The position numbers and the translations under genes were made by a program. A DNA stretch of 51,806 bases, taken from the NCBI GenBank assembly GCA_043812795.1, contig JBDRLU010000020.1:1-51806 (forward strand), read 5' to 3'. Origin of the DNA: JBDRLU01 sp043812795 (GTDB taxonomy: Bacteria > Chloroflexota > Dehalococcoidia > Dehalococcoidales > UBA2162). Shown one piece after another: positions 1 through 8,068 of this stretch; the stretch's first letter is position 1, and each line of letters starts with the position of its first letter. The notes under the pieces are model-generated. The model was not told the DNA's origin. It made no database searches and saw only the letters and a list, made by a program, of their open reading frames with translations.

Positions 1-82
1 ATTATCCGACATCGGAAAAAAGCGACTTAGCGGCAGCCGGAGGGCAGGATATTCCAGACGCGATGCGACCGCGCCGTCCTCC

Positions 83-778
83 CTAACCTTGAAGGACTTT
101 CCCCATCTCGCTCAGTGCCCCATACAATATCAGGGAGTCCCCTTCGTCGATTGACTCCTCGGTTCCCGGGCTGGAAATCCACTTACCCTGCCGGTCGATA
201 CCGAGAATAGCGAAACTACCTGCTGCCAGCATATCTTTGACGACACCGCCGGCAAAGGGAGAGCCCGCCATAATGGCGATACGGCCGACGCCGTATTTGC
301 CGGCAAACTGGAGAAGATACTCCACCTGAGGAGCTGTGGAGAAGACCTGAGGTAGCGTCGAGAAGAAACGTGCCTTTAACAGCCTCTTCTCGACCAACCT
401 GTCCCATTTACGCATCAGCCAAGCGTATCGCGCCAGTCGGTAGGCCAGATACAGACTGATGAGAAGGACGGCGAAGACAATCGCCAGCCTGTAGCCGGTA
501 CTGGTCACCAGAGATGAGATTGTGGTTACGATTACGGCCACTGTCCCGATATTCCCCAGTATGATAAGCCAGCTGATGATTTTGCGTCTCAGGGGATGAT
601 TGATGACTGCCTCCGCTTCCCTGGTGGTAAATCCAGTCCGGGTAAAAGCCGAAAGGGCCTGAAAGCCAGCCGTATTGTCATCCAGACCGGTCATTCTCAG
701 TGCAATCGCCCCCGCCCTTACAATTAACACCGCCGCCATGACAACGATAAGAGTTGGTATCAAAAGGTACAGCCCCAT
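83..778 (-). CDS. TrkA-C domain membrane protein
   Basis: This 231-residue protein has three predicted membrane segments (about residues 3-27, 67-90 and 97-115) and a cytoplasmic C-terminal half (about 145-231) that reads as a TrkA-C/RCK-C ligand-binding domain, ending in the usual 'GDSLILYG' strand. RCK-C domains sense small ligands and gate cation transport, so a role in ion transport or its regulation is inferred; the substrate is unknown. The stretch 'SAFTRTGFTT' (about 43-52) resembles a pore-loop motif of the TrkH kind, but there are too few helices for a full channel. The ATG is preceded by AAGGAG with a 6-nt spacer. The gene stands alone; the 82 bases downstream to the window edge show no convincing gene. 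Confidence 0.75.
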   Translation of the reverse strand: MGLYLLIPTLIVVMAAVLIVRAGAIALRMTGLDDNTAGFQALSAFTRTGFTTREAEAVINHPLRRKIISWLIILGNIGTVAVIVTTISSLVTSTGYRLAIVFAVLLISLYLAYRLARYAWLMRKWDRLVEKRLLKARFFSTLPQVFSTAPQVEYLLQFAGKYGVGRIAIMAGSPFAGGVVKDMLAAGSFAILGIDRQGKWISSPGTEESIDEGDSLILYGALSEMGKVLQG

Positions 779-1108
779 TTCCGTATCTCCTTTTCCTGTA
801 GAGGTCAGTGCTATAGTTTACTGCCTTTCCGTCAACAGGTAAAGTGATACCGGTACGTGCGAGGCTAAATGGAGCCGTACATCCCGCAATATCCAGACCA
901 ACGATACGGTAGGGGTCAAATACCATCCAACCAGATTTTGAAGCTAATTTTACGAAAATCTCCTTTTTTAAGATATCGAAAAACGAGGACTTTTTGTTTT
1001 TGCTAACAATTTGCTAACAGGCATGAATTCAGGATAAAAAACGCGATGATTCCATTTCTACACAAGATGGACACGGGAGTTTGGACCGGTTGCTCGGTGC
1101 GTTTGTCA
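779..1108. other. Intergenic region with GCTAACA direct repeat
   Basis: This 330-base stretch has no supported gene. It is AT-rich from about 940 onward. It holds two copies of TGCTAACA (1001-1008 and 1012-1019) in an 11-base period. A related GCTAACA lies beyond the other end of the neighbouring ATPase gene, at 2787-2793, which may mark the ends of an inserted segment. Confidence 0.5.
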
Positions 1109-2611
1109 TCAACCGGACTTGGTGAATTTCTTGACGCCTAACGCCTCGCGGAATCCGGGGTGTATTCGGAACTTCGTTGCTGCCTCGTTAAACTGCGCCC
1201 GTGAGTTTTTGTATCGCCAGATGTAGTCGGCTCCTCCGTATCCTGATCCGCCGGCCGAGTAGTAGGATATTATTGAAAAATCGAACAAGGTCTTTAGTAC
1301 CGAAATAGAGTCCAATTTTTCAGGCAATATTTGTTTTCGCTTGAACAAAGCTTCACTGAAATCGTCCATAGTGAAATATAGACTATCAAGTCCTTTTAGA
1401 ATCTCGACATAGCTTTCGTATTGTGGAAAATGCTTGAAAATTTCGTCATCGAGCTCCTTTAGGAAGTACGCTGAATAGGCATCGCGTGCGACTTGGATAT
1501 CTCGATTGTCAAATTTGTCAGACCGAACCCCAGAAGCTAATAATGGCCTTCGTTTATAAGAGACAAGGATCTCGTTACAGAATTTGATAATATCTCGTGG
1601 GCGCAAGAAAGTGCGATCCGTAATGTGGTGATACTTAGACTGTTTTCCAGTCATCAGTTGGGCTTCATCAAACATAATATTCCAAGCGCCGTCTTCAGCA
1701 ATATTCATGACAGTTGCGAAACGCTTTTCCATTAACTGTTTCAGAGTTCGGTCAGTTTGAGGCGTATCCCACTGGATTAGCGATGAGCACGCTTCAGTAA
1801 GCTTGTTCTTATCCTCGAAGCGTAGTATCTGATAAATATCGTCGCGAAGAAATATAATTACAGACAATTTCTTCCCACTTTGCCTAGCCTTGAAGTTAAC
1901 GTCGCGAGCAGCAAGTAGAAGTCCGACTAAGCGATTTTGGTAACTTTGGTTTGTGGGGTCGAAACCCAAGTCCAATTGATCGAAACAAACGTAATATTCG
2001 CATGCTGGATTTAGCGAAGCAATTACTGCATCAGAAAGATTGCGATTTACTTCCTGAATAACTGTCGGCAGTTGTTCAATGGGTATGGATTTAGTTCCGA
2101 CAGTAATCGTGAATCCGCCCAGAGGAAGTTCAAACGACGAATTAAACTGGAGTCTTCTTGCGGGTGAGAATATTTGTGTAATGTCAGGGTCTCTGGTGCC
2201 ATAAGAATCAACAACAAACCTTTCAAGTCTGCTCAGTTGATCGATAGCGTCAAGCGACCAAGGCTGAGACCCATCCAGATTTAGTAATATCTTCGATAGT
2301 GTCATGAATATCAGGTATTTCCAGCTGTGGACAAAGCGTTCTTCTTCAGGGACTCCAATAGATGCCTGCTTATCATGGTGATGCCAAGGGTAATCAGTGA
2401 AGGTATGCCCGTAAGAAAACACATCGTGTTTACGAAGATTTACAATTTTTCTGAATATCGCCGTTTTGCCGCTGCCTTTACGACCCAAGACAAGAAAACG
2501 GTCATGTAACAGGGCTGACCGATACGCTTCGTGATCTTCGAAGCACTGCTCTAGGAGTTTGTCACTGTCGGCATCGATGTCGCCGAAACTGGGGATATCT
2601 GCCAAGGCCAT
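1109..2611 (-). CDS. P-loop ATPase, Sll1717-like family
   Basis: A Walker A motif GRKGSGKTA lies near residues 43-51, after an N-terminal 'FGDIDADSD' segment. A Walker B-like strand YYVCFDQLDL lies near residue 210, and 'FLRDDIYQILRFED' follows later. This order matches bacterial P-loop ATPases annotated as the Sll1717 family, whose biochemical role is poorly defined and whose members often sit in accessory regions. The start chosen is the ATG at 2611, because GGAGGT (2618-2623) lies 6 nt upstream; the longer reading from 2650 has no such site. The protein is then 500 residues, with no membrane segment or signal peptide. Base composition is clearly more AT-rich than its neighbours, and no obvious partner gene is present, which suggests transfer. 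A defence or stress role is only a guess. Confidence 0.75.
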   Translation of the reverse strand: MALADIPSFGDIDADSDKLLEQCFEDHEAYRSALLHDRFLVLGRKGSGKTAIFRKIVNLRKHDVFSYGHTFTDYPWHHHDKQASIGVPEEERFVHSWKYLIFMTLSKILLNLDGSQPWSLDAIDQLSRLERFVVDSYGTRDPDITQIFSPARRLQFNSSFELPLGGFTITVGTKSIPIEQLPTVIQEVNRNLSDAVIASLNPACEYYVCFDQLDLGFDPTNQSYQNRLVGLLLAARDVNFKARQSGKKLSVIIFLRDDIYQILRFEDKNKLTEACSSLIQWDTPQTDRTLKQLMEKRFATVMNIAEDGAWNIMFDEAQLMTGKQSKYHHITDRTFLRPRDIIKFCNEILVSYKRRPLLASGVRSDKFDNRDIQVARDAYSAYFLKELDDEIFKHFPQYESYVEILKGLDSLYFTMDDFSEALFKRKQILPEKLDSISVLKTLFDFSIISYYSAGGSGYGGADYIWRYKNSRAQFNEAATKFRIHPGFREALGVKKFTKSG

Positions 2612-2720
2612 ACCTGCACCTCCTGAATATGAGTAAAGTTTAACGCTCAAACAGGAAGCAGCTGCTCACAACTCTAACTACAAAGCGCCTAGTCCATTAG
2701 ATTCTTGTTAAACTAAAAGT

Positions 2721-2729
2721 ATTATAACA
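2721..2729 (-). promoter_or_regulatory. Extended -10 promoter for the ATPase gene
   Basis: The minus strand reads TGTTATAAT, an extended -10 element, about 110 bases upstream of the ATPase start. No good -35 is visible at the usual distance, which fits an extended -10 type promoter. The region 2651-2827 is strongly AT-rich. Confidence 0.4.
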
Positions 2730-2827
2730 TACAACTGTGGCGGCATTTGTACTATAATACCAGTCTTTCCTATAACGAAGGCTTTCGCTAACATTCCCTT
2801 AGCAAAAGTAAAACACCCCCTCCACCC

Positions 2828-4417
2828 TTACCACCCTTCCACTGATACCTTGTTCAGCATCACCTGACCGAGTGCGTTGACTTTATATCCTTTAACGTAA
2901 GGCTTAGTCAGCAGGTAGTTCTTGCCCCACCACAGCGGCACACCGGCGGCATCGGTGACCAGCGCCTGTTCGGCCTGCCGGTACAACGCCAGGGCCTCCC
3001 CCTCGTCCGGTTCGGCGCGTGCCTTCTCTAACAGAGCGTCCACCGCCGGATTCCGGTACCCGCCGTAGTTATTGTCCGAACGGCCGTAAAAGAGGACGTC
3101 GAGCAAGGCCCCGGGGTACGGGTAATCGGCCACGTAGCTCATATAAAACATCTCGTCTTTTTCTTCGCTAAGGTGATAGAGGTATCTTTGCGGTTCAAGC
3201 TGCCTCACCTTTACCTCCACCCCCAGGTTCTCCCGCCACTGGTAAACGATGGCCTCCAGGTCGGCGTCGATGATACCACCCCACCCCGAAGTGGTAATCG
3301 TAATCGGCGGCAAGTCAGCCACATCTCCATATCGAGACGCCTTGATTAGTTCTCTGGCTTTGTCCACATCGAAGTCGAGTCCGGACAACTCCTCGTTAAA
3401 ACCGGGCATACCGATAGGCAGGAAACCATCGGCCCGCGGCACCATGTTCTGGTACACCAGGTCGACCAGCTTATTCCGGTCCAGGGCATGAGCGAAGGCA
3501 AGGCGGACGTTAACGTCGTCGAACGGCGGTTTTGTCGTATCAAAGCCGATGTAGTCCACGCTTAACTCCGGGATAACCGTCAACTCCGCGTAAAAAGGGC
3601 TGGTCTCGTCCTTGACCTTATCGATGTAGTCCACCGAAACACCGGTGACATCGATTTCGCCCCTCTCATACAAGTCCATCGGCACGCCACCCCACAGGTG
3701 GAAGACTACAGCGTCCACCTTGGCGGATTCGCCATAGTAGGAGTCGTTCCTTTCCAGCACCAGCACATCGCTTTCGACCCACTGCTCGAGCGTAAAAGGC
3801 CCGGTTCCGCTGGGACGGCGCCACCAATCGGCACCGGTCTTAACGTTAGCTTCCTCGACCACAAAAGCCGTGGGATAGGTCAGCTTGAACAGAAAATAAG
3901 CTTTGGGGGCATCTATCGTTACTTCAAGGACATAATCGCTGACTGCCCTGACGCCCCTGATTTCCTCGGCCGTGCCCGCCAGTACCTCTTTTACCCCGAC
4001 GATATCTCCCAGATAGGCCGCCGCATTCAAAGATTTAGTCTCAGGACGGCTCGCCCGTTCCCACGAGTATTTAACATCTCTGGCCGTCACCGGCCGGCCG
4101 TCATGGAATTTAACATCGTGGCGCAGATAGAAAGTATAGGTCTTGCCCTCGTTGCTGACCCGCCACCTTTCGGCGATATCCGGCACCGGCTCCAGGTTAT
4201 CATCGAAGCGCACCAGGCCGCTGAACACCTGCACGATATAATCGTAAGATATCCTTTCCGCACAAATAGCCGGGTCGAGCGTTATCGGGTCGATACCATA
4301 GAGATTGAGGACTCCGCTTCCGGTCGGAGGCGATGTTACTGGGGGTTGAGGACGACAGCCGGAAAGCAGGCTGCCAAGGAGTACGACTACAGCCAGAACG
4401 TAGAGGATTTTCTTCAT
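2828..4417 (-). CDS. ABC transporter peptide-binding lipoprotein (SBP family 5)
   Basis: This is a solute-binding protein of the DppA/OppA family, the extracytoplasmic receptor of an ABC importer for peptides or similar ligands. It begins with MKKILYVLAV, a hydrophobic stretch and the lipobox LLSGC, so it should be lipid-anchored. The family signature is clear: 'LDPAICAERISYDYIVQVFSGL' type N-terminus, then WRVSNEGKTYTFYLR and FHDGRPVTARDVKYSWERA. The ATG at 4417 is chosen because it gives a standard signal peptide; a GTG at 4432 with GAAGG upstream would add five residues. No permease or ATPase genes are adjacent, so the receptor is an orphan here and must share a transporter encoded elsewhere. 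Confidence 0.88.
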   Translation of the reverse strand: MKKILYVLAVVVLLGSLLSGCRPQPPVTSPPTGSGVLNLYGIDPITLDPAICAERISYDYIVQVFSGLVRFDDNLEPVPDIAERWRVSNEGKTYTFYLRHDVKFHDGRPVTARDVKYSWERASRPETKSLNAAAYLGDIVGVKEVLAGTAEEIRGVRAVSDYVLEVTIDAPKAYFLFKLTYPTAFVVEEANVKTGADWWRRPSGTGPFTLEQWVESDVLVLERNDSYYGESAKVDAVVFHLWGGVPMDLYERGEIDVTGVSVDYIDKVKDETSPFYAELTVIPELSVDYIGFDTTKPPFDDVNVRLAFAHALDRNKLVDLVYQNMVPRADGFLPIGMPGFNEELSGLDFDVDKARELIKASRYGDVADLPPITITTSGWGGIIDADLEAIVYQWRENLGVEVKVRQLEPQRYLYHLSEEKDEMFYMSYVADYPYPGALLDVLFYGRSDNNYGGYRNPAVDALLEKARAEPDEGEALALYRQAEQALVTDAAGVPLWWGKNYLLTKPYVKGYKVNALGQVMLNKVSVEGW

Positions 4418-4447
4418 GCGGCCTGATACCACATAACCTTCGTCAAA

Positions 4448-4825
4448 TTACTCATCGCTTTCACGGCTAATCGTAATTTCCGTTCCTGAAGTTACTTGTT
4501 TGAAGACGGTAACGTCGCCGCTAACCCGACCGAACACCGAGACAGGGCTGGCCGGACGAATCTGGTCGCCGCGGCTGACCGGAGTCCGCCCGAAGAAGAT
4601 ACAGAAACCTTTACCCGGCGGCCAATAGCCCAAATCACCTAACTCCACCACCTCTTGCCCCTGCTCCAGTTCAAGAGAGACGGGAATAGAGAAATAAATC
4701 TCGTCCCCCCACAGGTTCACTTTCCCTTTAATCGGCAGTGCCGCCTGGATTGCCTGCGCTGTTTTCGTGTCATGCAATTCGGCCACGGCTTCAACACCGC
4801 CGGCCTCGATGCGGATTCTATTCAT
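4448..4825 (-). CDS. Cyclophilin-like fold protein (TM1367/DUF369 type)
   Basis: The 125-residue protein matches the small cyclophilin-like family known from Thermotoga TM1367. Characteristic pieces are 'LWGDEIYFSIP' in the middle, 'VELGDLGYWPPGKGFCIFFG' and the following 'RTP'. The family has a cyclophilin-type beta barrel, but prolyl isomerase activity is not established. The protein is probably cytoplasmic, with no signal peptide. It lies just downstream of two PAC2 genes in the same direction (23-base gap), so it may be co-transcribed with them. The biological role is unknown. Confidence 0.75.
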   Translation of the reverse strand: MNRIRIEAGGVEAVAELHDTKTAQAIQAALPIKGKVNLWGDEIYFSIPVSLELEQGQEVVELGDLGYWPPGKGFCIFFGRTPVSRGDQIRPASPVSVFGRVSGDVTVFKQVTSGTEITISRESDE

Positions 4826-4848
4826 TATTACGAGAGCACCCTCCCCAG

Positions 4849-5676
4849 CTACTTTCTTTCCCCTAATACTTTATCAATCTCTTTAATCAATTTCTGCGTC
4901 TCTTCTTCGCCCAGGCTGAGATTGTTTTCCAGCTTCCTGATCGATTCATCGACGTCGGGACTGCCTGCCCTCACTCTGGCAATTGCCTGGTTTTGCCGGC
5001 TGATTTCTTCATCGAGGTCGCTGAAATCCATACCCAGATTGAACCTGTTGTTAAAAAATTCAAGGACCCTTCTTTCCGCTTCGACATCATTGACCGTCGT
5101 CAGATAAAAAGGAATAGCCGCCCACAGGCTCACCGCCGGTATATTACGCCTTTTAGCGGCCCACAAAAGAAAGGAATTCAACGTCGGTCTCTGGCCGGGC
5201 GGCGTCTCATAGTCCCATTCCCTGGCTAGATTAAAGGCACTTAACTCGCTCTTCAGTTCCGGTGAATTGAAAGTGCCCCTTAGCTCGCGGGGCAGGGTAT
5301 GGGCGCTCAGGGCCACCATACCGCCCAGAATATAAATCTCCTGCACATGGCAATACTGCTGGGCAACTTCCAGAATTAAATTGAGAAACTTATAATGTTC
5401 CGAGGCGGGCGGAGTGCTGCCCAAGAGCACGAGAGCGTTCTGGGGGCAGGCGTAAAACTTGCTTTCCGGAAACTGGATTTGGTCGCCGTGAACCGCCACC
5501 CCGCCCAGGGCGAAAAAGTCCACCGGTTCGACCTCGATAAAGCTCTGGCCGTTGAGCTTTCCTTTCAGATGATTGATGACCCTCCACCCTAACCGGCTGG
5601 CATCCATTCCCCAGCCGATAATCAGGGATGAATTGGGTAGCTCGAGCTGACTTAAAAACTTAAGTGGCTCTCTCAT
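4849..5676 (-). CDS. PAC2 family protein (second of tandem pair)
   Basis: This 275-residue protein belongs to the PAC2 family, named after a eukaryotic proteasome assembly chaperone and also found in archaea, actinobacteria and Chloroflexota. Visible family features are 'SLIIGWGMDASRLGWRVINHL' style opening strands, an 'ALVLLGSTPPA' strand, the 'IYILGGMVAL' strand and 'ISLWAAIPFYL'-type sequence before a charged C-terminal helix. Its start overlaps the end of the upstream PAC2 gene by 17 bases, and GGGAAGAGGGG precedes the ATG, so the two are translationally coupled. Bacterial function is uncharacterised; a heterodimer with the upstream paralogue is a reasonable inference. No proteasome gene lies in the window. 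Confidence 0.8.
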   Translation of the reverse strand: MREPLKFLSQLELPNSSLIIGWGMDASRLGWRVINHLKGKLNGQSFIEVEPVDFFALGGVAVHGDQIQFPESKFYACPQNALVLLGSTPPASEHYKFLNLILEVAQQYCHVQEIYILGGMVALSAHTLPRELRGTFNSPELKSELSAFNLAREWDYETPPGQRPTLNSFLLWAAKRRNIPAVSLWAAIPFYLTTVNDVEAERRVLEFFNNRFNLGMDFSDLDEEISRQNQAIARVRAGSPDVDESIRKLENNLSLGEEETQKLIKEIDKVLGERK

Positions 5677-6568
5677 CCCCTCTTCCCTTCCTGAAAAGCT
5701 CGTCGATATGTTCCTTCATCCACTTCTCTTCCTCTTCGGTTATCTCTTCCGGTTTTTGCTGGATGGCCAGCCGCCTTTGCTCGATTCTCTCCTTGATTTC
5801 AGGTAAGAATTTGTCATAGATGCCTTCGATAAGGTCGTTAATCCGTGACACCATTTCGTCAAGACTGGTAAAATCGACCGTAACGCCAAGGATACCGGTG
5901 AAAGCTTCAAGCACCGACTTCGAGGCGGTAGGATAAGGGAAAGGTATTTCCGCCAGATAATCGGGAATTTCCCCCATCAAACAGACTGATTCCATGCCCC
6001 TTTTCTTGGCCACCCCCAGCAGCAGCCCGTTCAGACCGGTGATACTACCCTGGCCTCTGCCCTCGATTTCACTCATGAGGACAACGTTGGCCAGCCGCTT
6101 AATTTCGTTAGCCAGTTCCTGACGGCTCGCTACCGCCCAGACCTTTGGCTTCATGGTGTGATGGTTGAGCGCCACCGCCGCCCCCGAGGTATATACTCTC
6201 CGGCAGCCGAATTTTTCGGCAACGTCCAGGACCAGATTGGATAGCTCGTAAGCCTTCTGGCCTTCGGCATACACCCTTGCCCCCTGGGCGGGTTGCTCTT
6301 CCCCGATGAAAAACAATAAATCACGCTGGGCCAGCCTCTTATAATAAAATTTACTGGCGGGAAACTCCATATCTTTCAGGACACTCGCCCGGATGATAAC
6401 TTTTTTGGGATAAAAGAAGTCCCACGGCTCGATTTCCCCCAGCTCTTCAGCTTGAAGTTGTACCCGCAGACTATCGACGGCCACCAGCCCGATATTCCCG
6501 ATACCCGGCCAGCAGGCAATCAGGTCCGGATTTTCCAGTTTGGGTTCCTGGTAAAGTTTTACTCCCAA
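5660..6568 (-). CDS. PAC2 family protein (first of tandem pair)
   Basis: This 302-residue PAC2 protein opens with 'LIACWPGIGNIGLVAVDSL', a typical PAC2 first strand and glycine-rich loop. It continues with 'LLFFIGEEQPA', 'VYTSGAAVALNHH' and 'SVCLMGEIPDYLAEIPFPYP', the region that in this family is rich in conserved P and Y. The C-terminal 60 residues are highly charged and probably helical, ending near 'EEITEEEEKWMKEH'. The start is a TTG at 6568 with GAGAGGT (6575-6581) six bases upstream. It is the first gene of a three-gene unit with the second PAC2 protein and the cyclophilin-like protein. Its function in bacteria is unknown. Confidence 0.82.
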   Translation of the reverse strand: MGVKLYQEPKLENPDLIACWPGIGNIGLVAVDSLRVQLQAEELGEIEPWDFFYPKKVIIRASVLKDMEFPASKFYYKRLAQRDLLFFIGEEQPAQGARVYAEGQKAYELSNLVLDVAEKFGCRRVYTSGAAVALNHHTMKPKVWAVASRQELANEIKRLANVVLMSEIEGRGQGSITGLNGLLLGVAKKRGMESVCLMGEIPDYLAEIPFPYPTASKSVLEAFTGILGVTVDFTSLDEMVSRINDLIEGIYDKFLPEIKERIEQRRLAIQQKPEEITEEEEKWMKEHIDELFRKGRGDERAT

Positions 6569-6645
6569 TCCCTTACCTCTCTTTATTTATCTATTCTATC
6601 TCGCCATCACCAGCGGGACAATCCCTCAAGCCGGCACTCAACCGG

Positions 6646-7911
6646 CTATCCGAGTTTCTCTTCTTTCACCGGCACTCCGGTTGGCTGCCGCGGCTGAGTC
6701 TTCAGCGGCAAAATCACAGCAAAGACAAGAGCGATGAAAGCCATTACTACCGTTAAGACGAGGGCCAGCTGGTAGCTATTGTTGACATCGAAAATGTACC
6801 CGAAGATGACCGGTCCGACCATAAACCCGATTGAACCGATGGTAACGACAACGCCGGATATCATACCCAGCGAACGCAGGCCGAACATATCAGCAATTAT
6901 CGGCGAATGCAATATTTCGAAAGTGCCGTAGGAAAGGCCGAAAAGTATGGCAAAAAGATAGAGATGCCATATCCCCCCACCGAGTGTCGGGAAGAGGAAG
7001 GCCGCCAGCATCAGGACCTGCGATATTATCAGTGAAAGCTTCATGCCGAAGATATCACTGAGGCGCCCGAACAACAGCCTGCCCACGATACCCATCGCCC
7101 CGATGATAGCCAGCAGGCTCGCCGCCGCGGCCGGTGACATCCCGATGCCAATCGCATAAATAACACTATGCACGATAACGAACGAGAGGCAGATAAGCCA
7201 GACAAAGAAGAGAACGCTTAACAGCCAGAACTCACGGGTCCGGGCAGCCTGGCCCAGCGAGTACATTTTGCCGGTAGCGGCTACTGCTTCCTTTTGTTCA
7301 GTCACGGTACCGTATGGCGATAGTCCCATCTGCTCCGGCTCGCGTCTTAGCAACTGGGCTGAACCGGTAATCAGTACCATACAGACTATCCCCGCCATCA
7401 GCATGGACACCCGCCAGTCGTAAGTATAGACCAGCCAGTTCACCACCGGCGGGAAAATAAGCTGCCCGACGCCGATGCCGGAGGCGATGATACCCATCAT
7501 CAAGGCCCGTCTCTGGACAAACCACCGTGGCGCCAGCGATATTACCGGAATCCAGTACAGGCTGAGGCCAACACCCACCATGGTATAAAACAGGTATAGC
7601 TGCCAGATAGTCCCAAGCCGCGACATAAGCACATAACCGGCGCCAAAAAAGAAACCGCAGGCGGTCAGCACCTGCCTCGGACCGAAACGGTCGGTCAGCC
7701 TTCCGGCCATGATAGCTACCGGGATGTTAACGATTGAGCTTACCGAAAAGGCACCTGCCGTCAACGCCCGCGTCCAGCCGAATTCTTTAAGTAACGGCTC
7801 GAAAAAAACGCCGAAGGTAAAAATCATCCCCTCGACGACTATAGCAATAAGGAAAGCTGCCAGCACGATAATGTAACCGTAGAAAAATCCGGCATCGCTT
7901 TTGTTACTCAA
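6646..7911 (-). CDS. MFS transporter, oxalate:formate/monocarboxylate type
   Basis: The 421-residue protein has about twelve membrane helices and the MFS signature after helix 2, 'GRLTDRFGPRQVL'. The opening 'YGYIIVLAAFLIAIVVEG' with 'FGVFFEPLLKEFGWTRA' is characteristic of the OFA/MCT branch of the superfamily, which moves small organic acids. A second signature, 'GRLLFGRLSDIFGMK', begins the second half, as expected from the 6+6 duplication. A charged loop lies between the halves (around residues 200-220). The TTG start at 7911 has GGGAG six bases upstream. The substrate cannot be named from sequence; a carboxylate is likely given the family. Confidence 0.85.
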   Translation of the reverse strand: MSNKSDAGFFYGYIIVLAAFLIAIVVEGMIFTFGVFFEPLLKEFGWTRALTAGAFSVSSIVNIPVAIMAGRLTDRFGPRQVLTACGFFFGAGYVLMSRLGTIWQLYLFYTMVGVGLSLYWIPVISLAPRWFVQRRALMMGIIASGIGVGQLIFPPVVNWLVYTYDWRVSMLMAGIVCMVLITGSAQLLRREPEQMGLSPYGTVTEQKEAVAATGKMYSLGQAARTREFWLLSVLFFVWLICLSFVIVHSVIYAIGIGMSPAAAASLLAIIGAMGIVGRLLFGRLSDIFGMKLSLIISQVLMLAAFLFPTLGGGIWHLYLFAILFGLSYGTFEILHSPIIADMFGLRSLGMISGVVVTIGSIGFMVGPVIFGYIFDVNNSYQLALVLTVVMAFIALVFAVILPLKTQPRQPTGVPVKEEKLG

Positions 7912-8068
7912 GGTCTACTCCCGACCAGACACGTTCCAACCGTCTCTATCTTAACATAGAAAATAACTGGCCGTGTCACGTACTTCTTGAGCCCGTAGCA
8001 GAAATTGACCGCAAAGGCTGGAGTTTCGGCTCGCGGTGCTTGGAAAGGCTGAACCTTGGCGGGTTAGG

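Noticed and set aside
1..82. Possible gene start at the left edge (minus-strand ATG at 10-12)
   Set aside because: Only four codons are visible and there is no ribosome-binding site.
3698..4426. Long plus-strand open frame (242 codons) antisense to the peptide-binding lipoprotein
   Set aside because: It has no recognisable domain or ribosome-binding site, and mirrors a strongly supported gene on the other strand.
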